Shown piece by piece: positions 16,303 to 25,507 of a stretch of DNA of 64,000 bases. The stretch is from Halomonas sp. QHL1 (GTDB taxonomy: Bacteria; Pseudomonadota; Gammaproteobacteria; Pseudomonadales; Halomonadaceae), in the NCBI RefSeq assembly GCF_001882345.1, contig NZ_MINL01000001.1, forward strand, positions 437,944 through 501,943, read 5' to 3'. The position numbers were made by a program, and so were the translations under genes. Position 1 is the first letter of the stretch, and each line of letters opens with the position of its first letter. The notes under the pieces are model-generated. The model saw nothing but the letters and a program-made list of their open reading frames with translations. It made no database searches and was not told the DNA's origin.

Positions 16303-17718
16303 TTAAGCATACTGGGCGGGGTTGGGCACGCTGGGAAAACGTGGTGGGTGCGCTTCCATGTAAGCGTGGCAGGCACGCAGAACCCGTACATCATCAAATT
16401 TACCGCCCGCAAGCTGAAAACCTACCGGTAAGCCGTTATCGGTAAAACCGCAAGGCACCGATGCCGCAGGCTGCTGGCTCAGGTTGAACGGGTAGCTAAA
16501 GGGCGCCCACTCTTCCCAGTCCCGCATATCACTGCCCGGGGGAACTTCCTGGTTAATTTCAAACGGCGGAATAGCCACCGAGGGCGTCATCAGCAGGTGG
16601 TACTCTTGGTTAAAGTGCTCCAAGCACTGGGTTAATTCCGCACGATCCGCCAAGGCACGAAACAGCTCAACAGCTTTCCAGGGTTCGGCTTCACTGGCAT
16701 TAGCCACCATGCCTGAATCCAGCAGCGTACGTTGATGGCCATCCATTTGTGACCACTGCTCTAAAGAGGCGGTAAACCAAAGCTTGCGAAAGGTATCCAA
16801 TGGTGACGAAAAGCCGGGATGCACTTCGACAACTTCCGCGCCTAACGCCTCCAGCCTGCTGGCAGCCTCGCGCACGCGTTCGGCAACCTGGGGATCTACC
16901 TTGGCGTAGCCAAGATCGGCGGAGTAACCAATCCGCAGCCCGGTTAAGCCTTTATCCAAATCTACGCCCCAGCATTCTGGCTGACCGCGGGTGGCATATG
17001 GGTCACGGTAGTCGTATCGCCCCATCACATTGAGCATGCTGACGGCGTCGCGCACCGTGCGGGTTAGCGGCCCCAGGTGCGATAGGCTGGGCTCTTTAGC
17101 TGGCGGCCACTGGGGCGTCCAGCCAAATGTGGGTTTGAAGCCAAAGACACCGGTGAAAGCAGCGGGGATACGGATGGAGCCGCCGGAGTCGCCGCCCTGG
17201 TGCAGCACGCCCATATTGAGCGCGGCGGCCGCGGCGGCCCCGCCGGAAGAGCCGCCGGGCGTTAACCGCGTATCCCAGGGGTTAGCCGTGGCGCCAAAGA
17301 CACGGTTATCGGTAACTGCTTTCCAGCCAAATTCGGGTGTGTTGGTTTTACCTAATATGATGGCGCCCGCTTCACGCAGCATGCGCGCGGGTGGCGCGTC
17401 GGTGTCGCATAATGCTTCGGAAGAGGTGAGCGAGCCTTCACGGCAGGGCATGCCCGCCACTTGGGTCAGGTCTTTAAGCGATACCGGCACCCCGTCGATG
17501 GGGCTTAGCGGCTTGCCTTGGCCCCAGCGCCGTGCCGAGGCTTTGGCCGCCGATTCTGCACCTTCAGCATCCACATACACATAGGCGTTAACATCTGGAT
17601 TGAAGCGCTCGATCCGCTCAAGGGCGGCACGGGTCGCTTCTAGCGGGGAGGCCTCTCGGCTTTCAAACAAGTGAGCTAGGGTCTGGGCATCTAAACTGCC
17701 AAGATCTGTATCGCTCAT
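16303..17718 (-). CDS. Amidase signature family enzyme
   Basis: 471 residues, from ATG 17718 with GGAG eight bases upstream. The amidase-signature triad is intact: lysine in GVPVSLKDL, and the serines in TPGGSSGGAAAAAALN and GGDSGGSIRIPAAFTG. Enzymes of this type hydrolyse amide bonds through Ser-cisSer-Lys chemistry. There is no GatB/GatC context, and the C-terminal part with PPFEINQEVPPG lacks GatA features, so a free cytoplasmic amidase is more likely. Substrate unknown. Shares a strand with nfo and the GDPD gene but is separated from nfo by about 110 bp. Confidence 0.88.
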   Translation of the reverse strand: MSDTDLGSLDAQTLAHLFESREASPLEATRAALERIERFNPDVNAYVYVDAEGAESAAKASARRWGQGKPLSPIDGVPVSLKDLTQVAGMPCREGSLTSSEALCDTDAPPARMLREAGAIILGKTNTPEFGWKAVTDNRVFGATANPWDTRLTPGGSSGGAAAAAALNMGVLHQGGDSGGSIRIPAAFTGVFGFKPTFGWTPQWPPAKEPSLSHLGPLTRTVRDAVSMLNVMGRYDYRDPYATRGQPECWGVDLDKGLTGLRIGYSADLGYAKVDPQVAERVREAASRLEALGAEVVEVHPGFSSPLDTFRKLWFTASLEQWSQMDGHQRTLLDSGMVANASEAEPWKAVELFRALADRAELTQCLEHFNQEYHLLMTPSVAIPPFEINQEVPPGSDMRDWEEWAPFSYPFNLSQQPAASVPCGFTDNGLPVGFQLAGGKFDDVRVLRACHAYMEAHPPRFPSVPNPAQYA

Positions 17719-17829
17719 TGCACACTCCTTACGTAGGCTGGGGCTTGGGTAAAGGAGTTTAAGCGTAGGCAAGCATTGCCGGGCGTGCAAAAACCGCTGC
17801 ACCGCAGGATGACACTATGCACCCATCGC

Positions 17830-18672
17830 TCAGGCGTTTTGAGCGCGCAGCCAGGCTATTTCATCAGCCCATATCTCGGGTTCGATGGTCTCTAGGATCA
17901 TGGGAATAGCGTTAATCCTTGGTTCCTGCATGATGGCGGTAAAGGCGGGCAGGCCGATGTTGCCTTTGCCCAGGCTATGGTGACGGTCCACGCGGCTGGC
18001 AAGGTTGCTTTTGGCATCGTTTAAATGCATGCCGCGCAGATACTCAAAGCCGACAACGCTGCCTAGCTCATCAAGCGTTGCCTGGGTAGCCTCTGACGTG
18101 CGCAAATCATAGCCCGCCGCGAAGGCGTGGCAGGTGTCAATACACACTCCCACGCGAGTTTTATCGTCCACGTGGGCAATGATTTCGGCTAAATGCTCGA
18201 AGCGCCAGCCCAGGTTAGTGCCTTGGCCAGCGGTATTTTCAATCACCGCCGTGACGCCCTGGGTATGCGTTAGCGCTTCATTGACGGATTCAGCGATACG
18301 CTTCAAGCAGTCGCTTTCGCTGATTTTGTTCAAATGGCTGCCAGGGTGGAAATTAAGCAGCGTCAGTCCCAGCTGCTCGCAGCGCTGCATCTCATCCAGA
18401 AACGCATCCCGGGATTTGCGCAGGCCTTCCTGCTCGGGGTGACCCAGATTAATCAGATAGCTGTCGTGGGGCAAAATCTGCTCAGGGGCGAAGTTGTGCT
18501 CGGCGCAGGCATCGCGAAAGGCTTGAATTGCCTCATCGGTTAGCGGCTTGCCTTTCCATTGACGCTGATTTTTGGTGAATAGCGCAAAGGCATCCGCGCC
18601 AATTTCCACCGCTCGGTGCACGGCTTGGTCTGCGCCGCCAGCGGCGCTAACATGGGCTCCTAGGTACTTCAC
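17830..18672 (-). CDS. nfo: Endonuclease IV (AP endonuclease)
   Basis: 280 residues, the usual length. Cleaves DNA 5' to abasic sites in base-excision repair, using three zinc ions in a TIM barrel. Visible motifs: start [46 protein letters not shown], the [15 protein letters not shown] signature, [20 protein letters not shown] and [15 protein letters not shown]. Start preceded by GGAG. Followed upstream (at higher coordinates) by the GDPD gene with 43 bp between. Confidence 0.95.
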   Translation of the reverse strand: MKYLGAHVSAAGGADQAVHRAVEIGADAFALFTKNQRQWKGKPLTDEAIQAFRDACAEHNFAPEQILPHDSYLINLGHPEQEGLRKSRDAFLDEMQRCEQLGLTLLNFHPGSHLNKISESDCLKRIAESVNEALTHTQGVTAVIENTAGQGTNLGWRFEHLAEIIAHVDDKTRVGVCIDTCHAFAAGYDLRTSEATQATLDELGSVVGFEYLRGMHLNDAKSNLASRVDRHHSLGKGNIGLPAFTAIMQEPRINAIPMILETIEPEIWADEIAWLRAQNA

Positions 18673-18715
18673 GGTGGACTCCTTGTCAGTGTGTGAACTT
18701 ATAAGTTGTTAGAGT

Positions 18716-19474
18716 TTATCTATGGCTGTCTAAAAAGCGCTTGAACGCGGCGGGTTCATCGGTGATGACACTGCCGATACCCCACTCCCAGCGGTTATGA
18801 AAGGCGCTGGGGTCATTGGCGGTATAGCACAATATTTGATAGCCATCGCGTTGCATAGCGTCGGCTTGGGCGCGCTTCAAACGCGGCCAGTGAGGGTGCA
18901 CGCTGAAAGCTTCAATGGCCTCGCACTGCTCACGCCAGCTTTTGGGCACGCTACCGAACAGCACGCCCAGGGCCAGTCGCTCTTTACTGGCAAATTGACG
19001 GCAGTGGCTAAGGGCGCTGGCATTGAAGGAGGAGATAATCAAACGCTCGGCGGGAAGAGTATCGAGCATTTCCGGCAACGCGCGATCAACCAGCGCGATG
19101 GGGTCGCGGCCTTTGTTGACCTTGATTTCCATATTGACGCCCATTTCCAGCTCGTTAAGCAGTGCCAACATCTCGCTGAGGCTAGGCATCTTCTCACCCG
19201 TAAACCGATCGTCAAACCATCCCCCTGCATCCAGGGTTTGCGTCTTGGCCCAGCTCATGGAGGCGAGCCCGCCACGTCCGTTTGAGCAGCGTGCGACATC
19301 GCCGTCGTGCCAAATCACCGGGGTGCCGTCACCCAGTAGCTGCACATCCAGCTCTACCCATGTGGCTCCCGCTTGGTGGGCAGCGCGCACCGCCGCTAGG
19401 GTGTTTTCAGGGGCGGCGGCGGAGTAGCCGCGGTGGGCAATCAGCGCAGGGAGTTGAATAGCGGGATGCGTCAT
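18716..19474 (-). CDS. ugpQ: Glycerophosphodiester phosphodiesterase (UgpQ-like)
   Basis: 252 residues, no signal peptide, so cytoplasmic. Hydrolyses glycerophosphodiesters to glycerol-3-phosphate and an alcohol. The GDPD motif set is present: LIAHRGYSAAAPENTLAAV, WVELDVQLLGDGTPVIWHD, then the strand GVNMEIK and the late LCYTAND motif. It is not next to ugp transport genes, but the product would enter the glycerol-3-phosphate pathway encoded further along in this window. Symbol given by analogy with the cytoplasmic enzyme. Confidence 0.88.
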   Translation of the reverse strand: MTHPAIQLPALIAHRGYSAAAPENTLAAVRAAHQAGATWVELDVQLLGDGTPVIWHDGDVARCSNGRGGLASMSWAKTQTLDAGGWFDDRFTGEKMPSLSEMLALLNELEMGVNMEIKVNKGRDPIALVDRALPEMLDTLPAERLIISSFNASALSHCRQFASKERLALGVLFGSVPKSWREQCEAIEAFSVHPHWPRLKRAQADAMQRDGYQILCYTANDPSAFHNRWEWGIGSVITDEPAAFKRFLDSHR

Positions 19475-19701
19475 GACAAATCTCTAAGCCTTAGACGATA
19501 AAAGAGCGCTAATACTAACATGGGCGCATGACAGCGGGATTGCAGTGCCTTGCGCACTGAGTGGGTAAAAATACGCTAGCGTGCTAGCTTGATTTAAACG
19601 CCGCGACGCGCTTGTATAGCAGGACCTGATGTCGTGCTGTCCATTATTGAGAGATGGCGTATCAACCGAATAATAAGCGAATTACACAATAAGGAGTCCT
19701 A

Positions 19702-20679
19702 ATGTCTCAGCGTATTCAGTTTGCCCACACCGGCGGTTCTGAAGTGCTTGAACTGGTCGACGTTTCCCCCGCTGAACCCGGCCAGGGTGAAGTGCGTATC
19801 GCCAATAAAGCTGTCGGCCTTAATTTTATCGATATCTATTTTCGTACTGGGCTTTACCCAGCGCCCTCTATGCCTTCGGGGCTAGGCACCGAAGGCGCTG
19901 GCGTAGTCGATGCGGTAGGTGAAGGGGTGACCCACTTAAACGTTGGTGATCGCGTGGCCTATGCCCAAGGCCCTTTGGGCGCCTATGCAGAGCTGCATGT
20001 GTTGCCTGCGGCTAAAGTGGTCAAGCTCCCCGACTTCGTTGATTTCGAAACCGCAGCGGCGAGTATGCTCAAGGGTCTGACCGTGCAGTATCTGCTGCGC
20101 CAAACCTATGAACTTAAAGGTGGCGAAACCATTCTGTTTCACGCCGCGGCGGGTGGGGTAGGGTCGATTGCCTGCCAGTGGGCGAAGTCACTAGGCGTTA
20201 AACTGATCGGCACTGTGAGCTCACAGGAAAAAGCGGATTTAGCCATGGCCAACGGTGCCTGGGCGACAATTAATTACAGCGAAGAGAACGTGGTGGAGCG
20301 CGTACGCGAGCTTACCAATGGCGGCATGTGCGATGTGGTATACGACTCGGTGGGTAAAGACACCTGGGAAATGTCACTGGACTGCTTAAAACCTCGTGGG
20401 CTGATGGTCAGCTTTGGCAACGCTTCTGGCCCGGTGGATGGCGTTAATATCGGTATTCTTAACCAGAAGGGCGCGCTCTACGTGACGCGCCCCAGCCTTA
20501 ATGGCTACGCCGACACCCGCGAGCGTTTGGAAATGATGTGCGAAGAGTTTTTCGCCATGATTGAAAGCGGTAAGGTCAAAATCGATATCGCCAACCGCTA
20601 CCCACTGGCAGAAGCGGGCAAAGCTCAAGACGCTCTGCAAAGCCGCAAAACCACCGGGTCTACTGTTCTGTTGCCGTAG
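19702..20679 (+). CDS. qor: NADPH:quinone oxidoreductase (zeta-crystallin-like)
   Basis: 325 residues, the normal length. MDR-superfamily enzyme without zinc ligands that reduces quinones with NADPH. N-terminal GroES-like part includes NKAVGLNFIDIYFRTGLYP and PSGLGTEGAGVVDAVGEGV; the nucleotide-binding site reads HAAAGGVGSIACQWAKSLG; then VVYDSVGKDTW and the late RPSLNGYADTR, all as in E. coli QorA. Start supported by AAGGAG seven bases upstream. Own promoter region of about 220 bp and a terminator-like hairpin downstream suggest a single-gene unit. Confidence 0.92.
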   Translation: MSQRIQFAHTGGSEVLELVDVSPAEPGQGEVRIANKAVGLNFIDIYFRTGLYPAPSMPSGLGTEGAGVVDAVGEGVTHLNVGDRVAYAQGPLGAYAELHVLPAAKVVKLPDFVDFETAAASMLKGLTVQYLLRQTYELKGGETILFHAAAGGVGSIACQWAKSLGVKLIGTVSSQEKADLAMANGAWATINYSEENVVERVRELTNGGMCDVVYDSVGKDTWEMSLDCLKPRGLMVSFGNASGPVDGVNIGILNQKGALYVTRPSLNGYADTRERLEMMCEEFFAMIESGKVKIDIANRYPLAEAGKAQDALQSRKTTGSTVLLP

Positions 20680-20996
20680 CGAGTTCGTTTTAGCCGACGC
20701 TAGAGCTTTGAGAGGAGGAACAGATTCAGCCTGAAGCGGTTGCTTTCGCCAGGGCCAGGAAGTGTTCTAGACCTCGAAGGCTGCCCGCTTTGTTCTTTAT
20801 TGCATTAACGTTATGCAGCTCGGCTTTGCCGGGCTTTTTTGTGTCTGAACCATGTGTTTACAGGCTATGCGTATGCAGGGGCTATACCTCTGTATAGTAA
20901 ACGTCTAATGTGCAGGAGAAATGGCCATGTTGAAAGCGTGGCGCGCATCAATCGTAGGCTGCCCTTATCAAGCGGTGGCAAGGGAGTAGTAAAAGG
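20680..20996. other. Intergenic region between qor and the SLC13 gene
   Basis: 317 bp. It holds a terminator-like hairpin (20817-20840), a short inverted repeat CTATAC-N4-GTATAG (20882-20897), and a 22-codon open frame at 20921-20989 with a good ribosome site (CAGGAG just upstream), whose last codons overlap the AGGGAG ribosome site of the next gene. Whether that frame is translated is unknown. Confidence 0.5.
20817..20840 (+). terminator. Terminator downstream of qor
   Basis: AGCTCGGC (20817-20824) pairs with GCCGGGCT (20828-20835, one G-T pair) with a three-base loop and is followed by six T residues. Confidence 0.8.
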
Positions 20997-22955
20997 ATGT
21001 CGGCTGAGGACATAAGTGTCGAGAGTTCAGGTGCTGAGGGCTCAGGTGTTGAGAACCTAGGATTAGAAGCCTTAGGGCTTGAGTGGTTAGCGCTCGCTCC
21101 CAGCACGCTGGTGTTTATCGTGCTGGGACTCACCCTGGTCGCTTTTATATGGGGTCGATTTCGCTATGACTTAGTGGCGTTGGCGGCGTTGCTGGGCTCG
21201 GTCATGTTGGGGCTCGTACCGGCTGATAACGCGTTCACAGGTTTCGGCCACCCAGCGGTAATTACCGTAGCTGCCGTGCTGGTGCTTAGCCGCGGCTTTG
21301 AGCGCTCGGGTGTGGTCGATATTATTGCCAATCAGGTGCTGAAAGTAGGTGAAAATCTGCTCCTCCAACTATTGGTACTGGTGGGTACCATTGTTTTGCT
21401 ATCGGGGATTATGAATAACGTGGGTGCCCTGGCGCTGTTGCTACCAGTGGCCATGCGGCTTGCTCGCGAACACAATACCTCGCCTTCTTTACTGCTTATG
21501 CCCCTGGCGTTTGGGTCTTTGCTCGGCGGCCTGACAACGTTGATTGGTACCCCGCCCAACATCATTATTTCCAGTTATCGCCGGGATGTAACGGGCGAGG
21601 CGTTTAGCATGTTTAGCTTTTCACCCGTTGGCATTGCAGTGGCGCTGGCGGGGTTGGCGTTTATCGTTCTGGTGGGCTGGCGCTTGACGCCTAAGCGTAG
21701 CGGCCAAGCTTCCACGGATGAAATGTTCGATACCGCCAACTATTTAGTCGAGTTGAAAGTGGGCGAAGAGTCGAAAGCCAAAGGCTTAACGCTACAGCAG
21801 TTGCGCGACGAACTGGACGAAACCATCCCCGTGTTAGCGGTGGTGCGCGATGACAACCGTCGGGCAGGCTACAACTTCCACGGCGCCTTGGAAGAGGGCG
21901 ATATTCTGTTGTTAGAGGCAGGGCCTGATGAGCTCCAGATGCTGGAAGACAAGGTGGGGCTTAGCGCGATCGCTGAACTGGAGGAAGAATCCGAGGACGA
22001 TCCAGAAGTGAATGATGCTGAGCATCCAGCTAGTCACAAAGATGCAGATAAGGCAAAAAATAAAGACGCCGCACAGGATCAACAGCCGGTGGATACCGAA
22101 GGCCTGCAGTTGATCGAGGCCGTCGTTCGCAATGACTCGATGATGATTAACCGCAGCGTACGCCAGCTACGTTTGAACCATCAGTTTGGTCTCCATCTGG
22201 TAGCGGTTGCCCGTGATGGTGGACGTCTGAAACAGCGGTTGCGGGATATTCGTTTTAAAAACGGCGACGTTTTGCTGCTCCAAGGCAGTGAAAATGAACT
22301 TGCGGATAGCTTAGCCTCGCTGGGCTGTCTGCCACTAGCGAGCCGTGAGTTGCATCTGGGCCAGCCTCGCAAGCTGGCTATATCCATTGCCATTTTTGCT
22401 TTGGCGATCGTTGCCATGCTGTTTGATCTACTCCCGGCCGCTGTGGCCATGAGTACTGCTGCACTGATTTCGCTACTGATTGGCGTATTACCGTTACGCG
22501 AGGGGTATCAAGCTATTGATGGCCCCGTCATAGTGCTGTTAGCCGCGATGATACCCGTAGGTGAGGCATTAGAAACTAGCGGCGGCGCGGATTTGATTGC
22601 CAATGCGCTGCTGGGCTTTGGCAGCGACTGGCCGGTGGTCGTCACGATGATTATCCTGTTTTTACTCTCTATGCTGCTCTCTAACGTGGTCAACAATGCG
22701 GCGGCTGCGCTGTTGATGGCGCCTATTGCGGTGAGCTTAGCCAATGGCTTTGATGTCTCACTCGATCCGTTCCTGATGGTGGTAGCCGTTAGCGCTTCCT
22801 GTGCGTTTTTAACCCCTATCGGGCACCAATCCAATACGCTGGTGCTAGGGCCTGGCGGCTACCGCTTTGGTGATTATTGGAAGCTGGGCTTACCGCTTTC
22901 ATTGGTCGTGCTGGTGGTGGCTATCCCCATGATTTTATTGATATGGCCTCTATAA
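20997..22955 (+). CDS. SLC13/DASS-type permease with two TrkA-C (RCK_C) domains
   Basis: 652 residues in the inner membrane. Family members co-transport sodium with anions such as sulfate or dicarboxylates; the substrate here is not known. Hydrophobic blocks (residues about 35-250 and 460-650) flank two soluble TrkA-C-like domains with typical GDILLLEAG and GDVLLLQGS segments. Family motifs include IMNNVGALALLLPVA with GTPPNIIISSYRRD in the first half, and SNVVNNAAAALLMAPIAV in the second. Between the TrkA-C domains is a charged linker (AEHPASHKDADKAKNKDA). The first 32 residues hold five pentapeptide repeats encoded by 15-bp units. Start at 20997 follows AGGGAG and AAGG. Confidence 0.85.
   Translation: MSAEDISVESSGAEGSGVENLGLEALGLEWLALAPSTLVFIVLGLTLVAFIWGRFRYDLVALAALLGSVMLGLVPADNAFTGFGHPAVITVAAVLVLSRGFERSGVVDIIANQVLKVGENLLLQLLVLVGTIVLLSGIMNNVGALALLLPVAMRLAREHNTSPSLLLMPLAFGSLLGGLTTLIGTPPNIIISSYRRDVTGEAFSMFSFSPVGIAVALAGLAFIVLVGWRLTPKRSGQASTDEMFDTANYLVELKVGEESKAKGLTLQQLRDELDETIPVLAVVRDDNRRAGYNFHGALEEGDILLLEAGPDELQMLEDKVGLSAIAELEEESEDDPEVNDAEHPASHKDADKAKNKDAAQDQQPVDTEGLQLIEAVVRNDSMMINRSVRQLRLNHQFGLHLVAVARDGGRLKQRLRDIRFKNGDVLLLQGSENELADSLASLGCLPLASRELHLGQPRKLAISIAIFALAIVAMLFDLLPAAVAMSTAALISLLIGVLPLREGYQAIDGPVIVLLAAMIPVGEALETSGGADLIANALLGFGSDWPVVVTMIILFLLSMLLSNVVNNAAAALLMAPIAVSLANGFDVSLDPFLMVVAVSASCAFLTPIGHQSNTLVLGPGGYRFGDYWKLGLPLSLVVLVVAIPMILLIWPL
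21018..21092 (+). repeat. Five 15-bp tandem units encoding an xExxG N-terminus
   Basis: Codons 8-32 of the SLC13 permease read VESSG, AEGSG, VENLG, LEALG, LEWLA. At DNA level each unit is 15 bp with a conserved GAG/GAA at codon two and GGT/GGA/GGG at codon five. The array ends right at the first hydrophobic helix. It is not part of the conserved transporter domain. Confidence 0.75.
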
Positions 22956-23021
22956 TAAGCGATATCACCGCTCGGTCTGTCAGCTCGGTGTTAGCCGAAT
23001 TGCTTGAAGAAAGCTATTAGG

Positions 23022-23029
23022 TTTCGAAA
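23022..23029. promoter_or_regulatory. Possible GlpR half-operator before glpR
   Basis: TTTCGAAA, a perfect 8-bp palindrome, lies about 50 bp before the glpR start, and AAATCGAACA follows at 23061-23070. The TTCG/CGAA cores resemble the clearer operators before glpS (33465-33500). Autoregulation is inferred. Confidence 0.35.
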
Positions 23030-23080
23030 ATTTTGCTAGATTATGTTCAGATATTAATAAAAATCGAACAGGCCGGGCTT

Positions 23081-23839
23081 ATGAATCAACAATTTCGTCA
23101 GGATGCCATTGTCGAGCTGGTTCGTCAGCACGGCTATATGAGTATCGAGCAGCTCACCGATCATTTCGCTGTGACACCGCAAACCATCCGGCGTGATTTG
23201 AATACCCTGGCTGATGAAGGTCGTGTTCGGCGAGTTCATGGCGGGGTGGGAATCGAGTCGAGTACGGTGAATACCGCCTATAGCACGCGCAAGACACTGC
23301 ATCTGGAAGAGAAAGAGCGCATAGCCCGCTGTTTAGCCCAGCACATCCCTAATCACTCCTCACTATTTATTAACATTGGCACAAGCAATGAAGTGATTGC
23401 TCAAGCGCTGCTGGAGCACCAGGGCCTTGAGATTATTACCAATAATCTTAACGTTGCCGCCATCCTGCAGCATAAAGAGGATTTCACCGTGATTATTGCC
23501 GGTGGGCAGGTGCGCTCCCGGGACGGTGGTATTATCGGTGAAGCCACTATCGACTTCATAAATCAGTTCAAAGTGGACTACGGCATTATCGGCATCAGCG
23601 GTATCGATGAGGATGGCTCGCTGCTGGAATTTGACTACCAGGAAGTGCGCGTTGCTCAGGCGATTATTGCCAATTCGCGGCGTATTTATTTGGCGGCAGA
23701 TTACTCTAAATTCCATCGTAACCCGGTCGTGCGGCAAGGCAATCTGGAACAGCTGGATGCGCTATTTACCGACCGCAAGCCGCCAGAAGCAATTCAGCGC
23801 TTGCTGACGCAACACGATGTGGCGCTGTATCTTGCTTAA
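23081..23839 (+). CDS. glpR: Glycerol-3-phosphate regulon repressor, DeoR family
   Basis: 252 residues from ATG 23081; frames reaching further up add residues that are not family-like. The N-terminal winged helix shows the DeoR signature: VELVRQHGYMSIEQLTDHF then TPQTIRRDLNTLADEGRV with RRVHGG. The C-terminal phosphosugar-sensing domain includes LFINIGTSNEVIAQALL, then TNNLNVAAIL and GVRSRDGGI-like sequence. GlpR represses glycerol genes and is released by glycerol-3-phosphate. It lies next to glpK and converges towards the transporter operon; likely operators are visible before glpS, glpK and glpR. Confidence 0.9.
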   Translation: MNQQFRQDAIVELVRQHGYMSIEQLTDHFAVTPQTIRRDLNTLADEGRVRRVHGGVGIESSTVNTAYSTRKTLHLEEKERIARCLAQHIPNHSSLFINIGTSNEVIAQALLEHQGLEIITNNLNVAAILQHKEDFTVIIAGGQVRSRDGGIIGEATIDFINQFKVDYGIIGISGIDEDGSLLEFDYQEVRVAQAIIANSRRIYLAADYSKFHRNPVVRQGNLEQLDALFTDRKPPEAIQRLLTQHDVALYLA

Positions 23840-23899
23840 TGAGCCAGTTTCAGCCTTGAGCATTTTAGGCGGCTAGAGTAGCCTTGAATCATAATAAAG

Positions 23900-23925
23900 C
23901 GAAAGCAAGTATACAAAATCGAAAG
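23900..23925 (+). promoter_or_regulatory. Direct CGAAAG elements before glpK
   Basis: Two CGAAAG hexamers at 23900-23905 and 23920-23925, 20 bp apart (two helical turns), 25-50 bp before the glpK start. They match the outer parts of the palindromes seen before glpS and could be GlpR contacts. Confidence 0.4.
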
Positions 23926-23949
23926 ACAATACAACAAAGTGAACTCGAT

Positions 23950-25434
23950 ATGTCCTCTTTTATACTCGCCATTGATCAAGGTACCACCAGCTCCCGCGCC
24001 ATTCTGTTTGACCGCCAAGGCCAGGTGGCCGCTGTTGCCCAGCAGGAATTCACGCAGCACTTTCCCCACGATGGATGGATTGAGCACAACCCTGAAGATA
24101 TTTGGGACACAGTGGTAGCGACCTGCCGGGATGTGATGCACAACGCAGAGATTACCGCCGACCAGATAGCGGGAATCGGCATTACCAACCAGCGGGAAAC
24201 CGCTATTCTGTGGGATCGGAAAACGGGTAAACCCCTCTATAACGCCATCGTTTGGCAGGATCGTCGCACCTCTGATTTGTGCCAATCGCTGCGTGATAAA
24301 GGTCACACCGATGTCGTTCAGGCTAAAACGGGCCTGTTGATTGATCCGTACTTTTCAGCCACCAAGCTTGCCTGGATATTGGATAACGTTGGGGGCGCTC
24401 GGCAGCTTGCAGAGCAGGGCGAGCTGGCGTTCGGGACGGTAGATAGCTTTTTAATCTGGCGGCTGACCGGTGGTAAGCAGCACGTTACCGATGCCACCAA
24501 CGCTTCCCGTACGGCGCTGTTTAATATCCATACCCAGGAGTGGGATGAAGAGCTGCTGACGCTATTTAATATCCCCGCGAATCTTTTGCCGGAAGTGAAA
24601 GACTCCAGCGATGATTTTGGCAACACCGAAGCGCACTGGCTGGGTGCTGCGCTGCCCATTGCTGGCGTAGCGGGGGACCAGCAGGCTGCTTTAGTGGGGC
24701 AGGCGTGCTTTCAACCGGGGATGGGTAAAAGCACCTACGGCACCGGCTGTTTTATGATTGTGAATACCGGCGAAACGCCGTCGCTGTCGCGCAATCGCCT
24801 GCTGACCACCATTGGCTACCGGCTTAACGGCAAGCCGACCTACGCCATGGAGGGCAGCATTTTCGTGGCGGGGGCGACGGTGCAGTGGTTACGTGACGGT
24901 TTGAACCTGTTTGCCGACGCCTCGGAAACGGAAGCTTTGGCTCAGGAGACCCGCAGCGGCCACAGCGTTTATCTGGTGCCCGCCTTTACCGGCCTAGGAG
25001 CCCCGCACTGGGACCCCAAAGCGCGCGGCGCAATTTTTGGGTTAACCCGCGATACCGGTATTGCTGAAATAGTCGCCGCTGGCCTGCAGGCGGTGTGCTA
25101 TCAAACCCGCGACCTGCAGCACTGCATGAACGACGATATGGAGGCCCCACCGGGCACTTTACGTGTCGACGGCGGCATGGTGAAGAACAGCTGGGTGATG
25201 CAGTTTCTTGCCGATATGCTGGGAGTCCAGGTAGATCGTCCCACCATCCTGGAAACCACCGCGCTGGGGGCAGCTTACTTGGCTGGGCTGCGTCTCGGCT
25301 GGTATCAAACACTGGAAGAGATTGAGCAGCTGTGGCGCTGCGAGAAAAGCTTTATGCCTGCGATGGAGGAGACCACTCGCGAGCAGCTCTATCAGGGCTG
25401 GCTTGATGCCGTTTCACGCGTGCGCTCTACCTAG
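23950..25434 (+). CDS. glpK: Glycerol kinase
   Basis: Phosphorylates glycerol with ATP to glycerol-3-phosphate in the cytoplasm. 494 residues from ATG 23950; FGGY family. The N-terminal ATP/sugar core reads [18 protein letters not shown], the substrate loop [16 protein letters not shown] and [10 protein letters not shown]; the second FGGY signature is in [20 protein letters not shown]; the adenosine motif is [20 protein letters not shown]. Lies 110 bp after glpR, so either one operon or its own promoter with the CGAAAG elements. No glpF facilitator is adjacent; the ABC importer next door would deliver glycerol. Confidence 0.96.
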   Translation: MSSFILAIDQGTTSSRAILFDRQGQVAAVAQQEFTQHFPHDGWIEHNPEDIWDTVVATCRDVMHNAEITADQIAGIGITNQRETAILWDRKTGKPLYNAIVWQDRRTSDLCQSLRDKGHTDVVQAKTGLLIDPYFSATKLAWILDNVGGARQLAEQGELAFGTVDSFLIWRLTGGKQHVTDATNASRTALFNIHTQEWDEELLTLFNIPANLLPEVKDSSDDFGNTEAHWLGAALPIAGVAGDQQAALVGQACFQPGMGKSTYGTGCFMIVNTGETPSLSRNRLLTTIGYRLNGKPTYAMEGSIFVAGATVQWLRDGLNLFADASETEALAQETRSGHSVYLVPAFTGLGAPHWDPKARGAIFGLTRDTGIAEIVAAGLQAVCYQTRDLQHCMNDDMEAPPGTLRVDGGMVKNSWVMQFLADMLGVQVDRPTILETTALGAAYLAGLRLGWYQTLEEIEQLWRCEKSFMPAMEETTREQLYQGWLDAVSRVRST

Positions 25435-25457
25435 GTCACATGATCAATAGCAAATTT

Positions 25458-25487
25458 GCCCCTTCATTCAGCTGAGGGGGCTTTTTT
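25458..25487 (+). terminator. Terminator after glpK
   Basis: GCCCCTTCA (25458-25466) pairs with TGAGGGGGC (25473-25481), then TTTTTT. It separates glpK from the convergent glpD, which ends at 25508. Confidence 0.88.
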
Positions 25488-25507
25488 ATGTTTAGTCACT
25501 GATAATG

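Noticed and set aside
17030..17584. Plus-strand open frame of 184 codons inside the amidase gene
   Set aside because: Antisense shadow of a GC-rich conserved gene; low-complexity Ser/Pro/Ala composition.
25441..25452. TGATCAAT as an Fnr half-site downstream of glpK
   Set aside because: Single half-site located between convergent genes; no promoter role expected.
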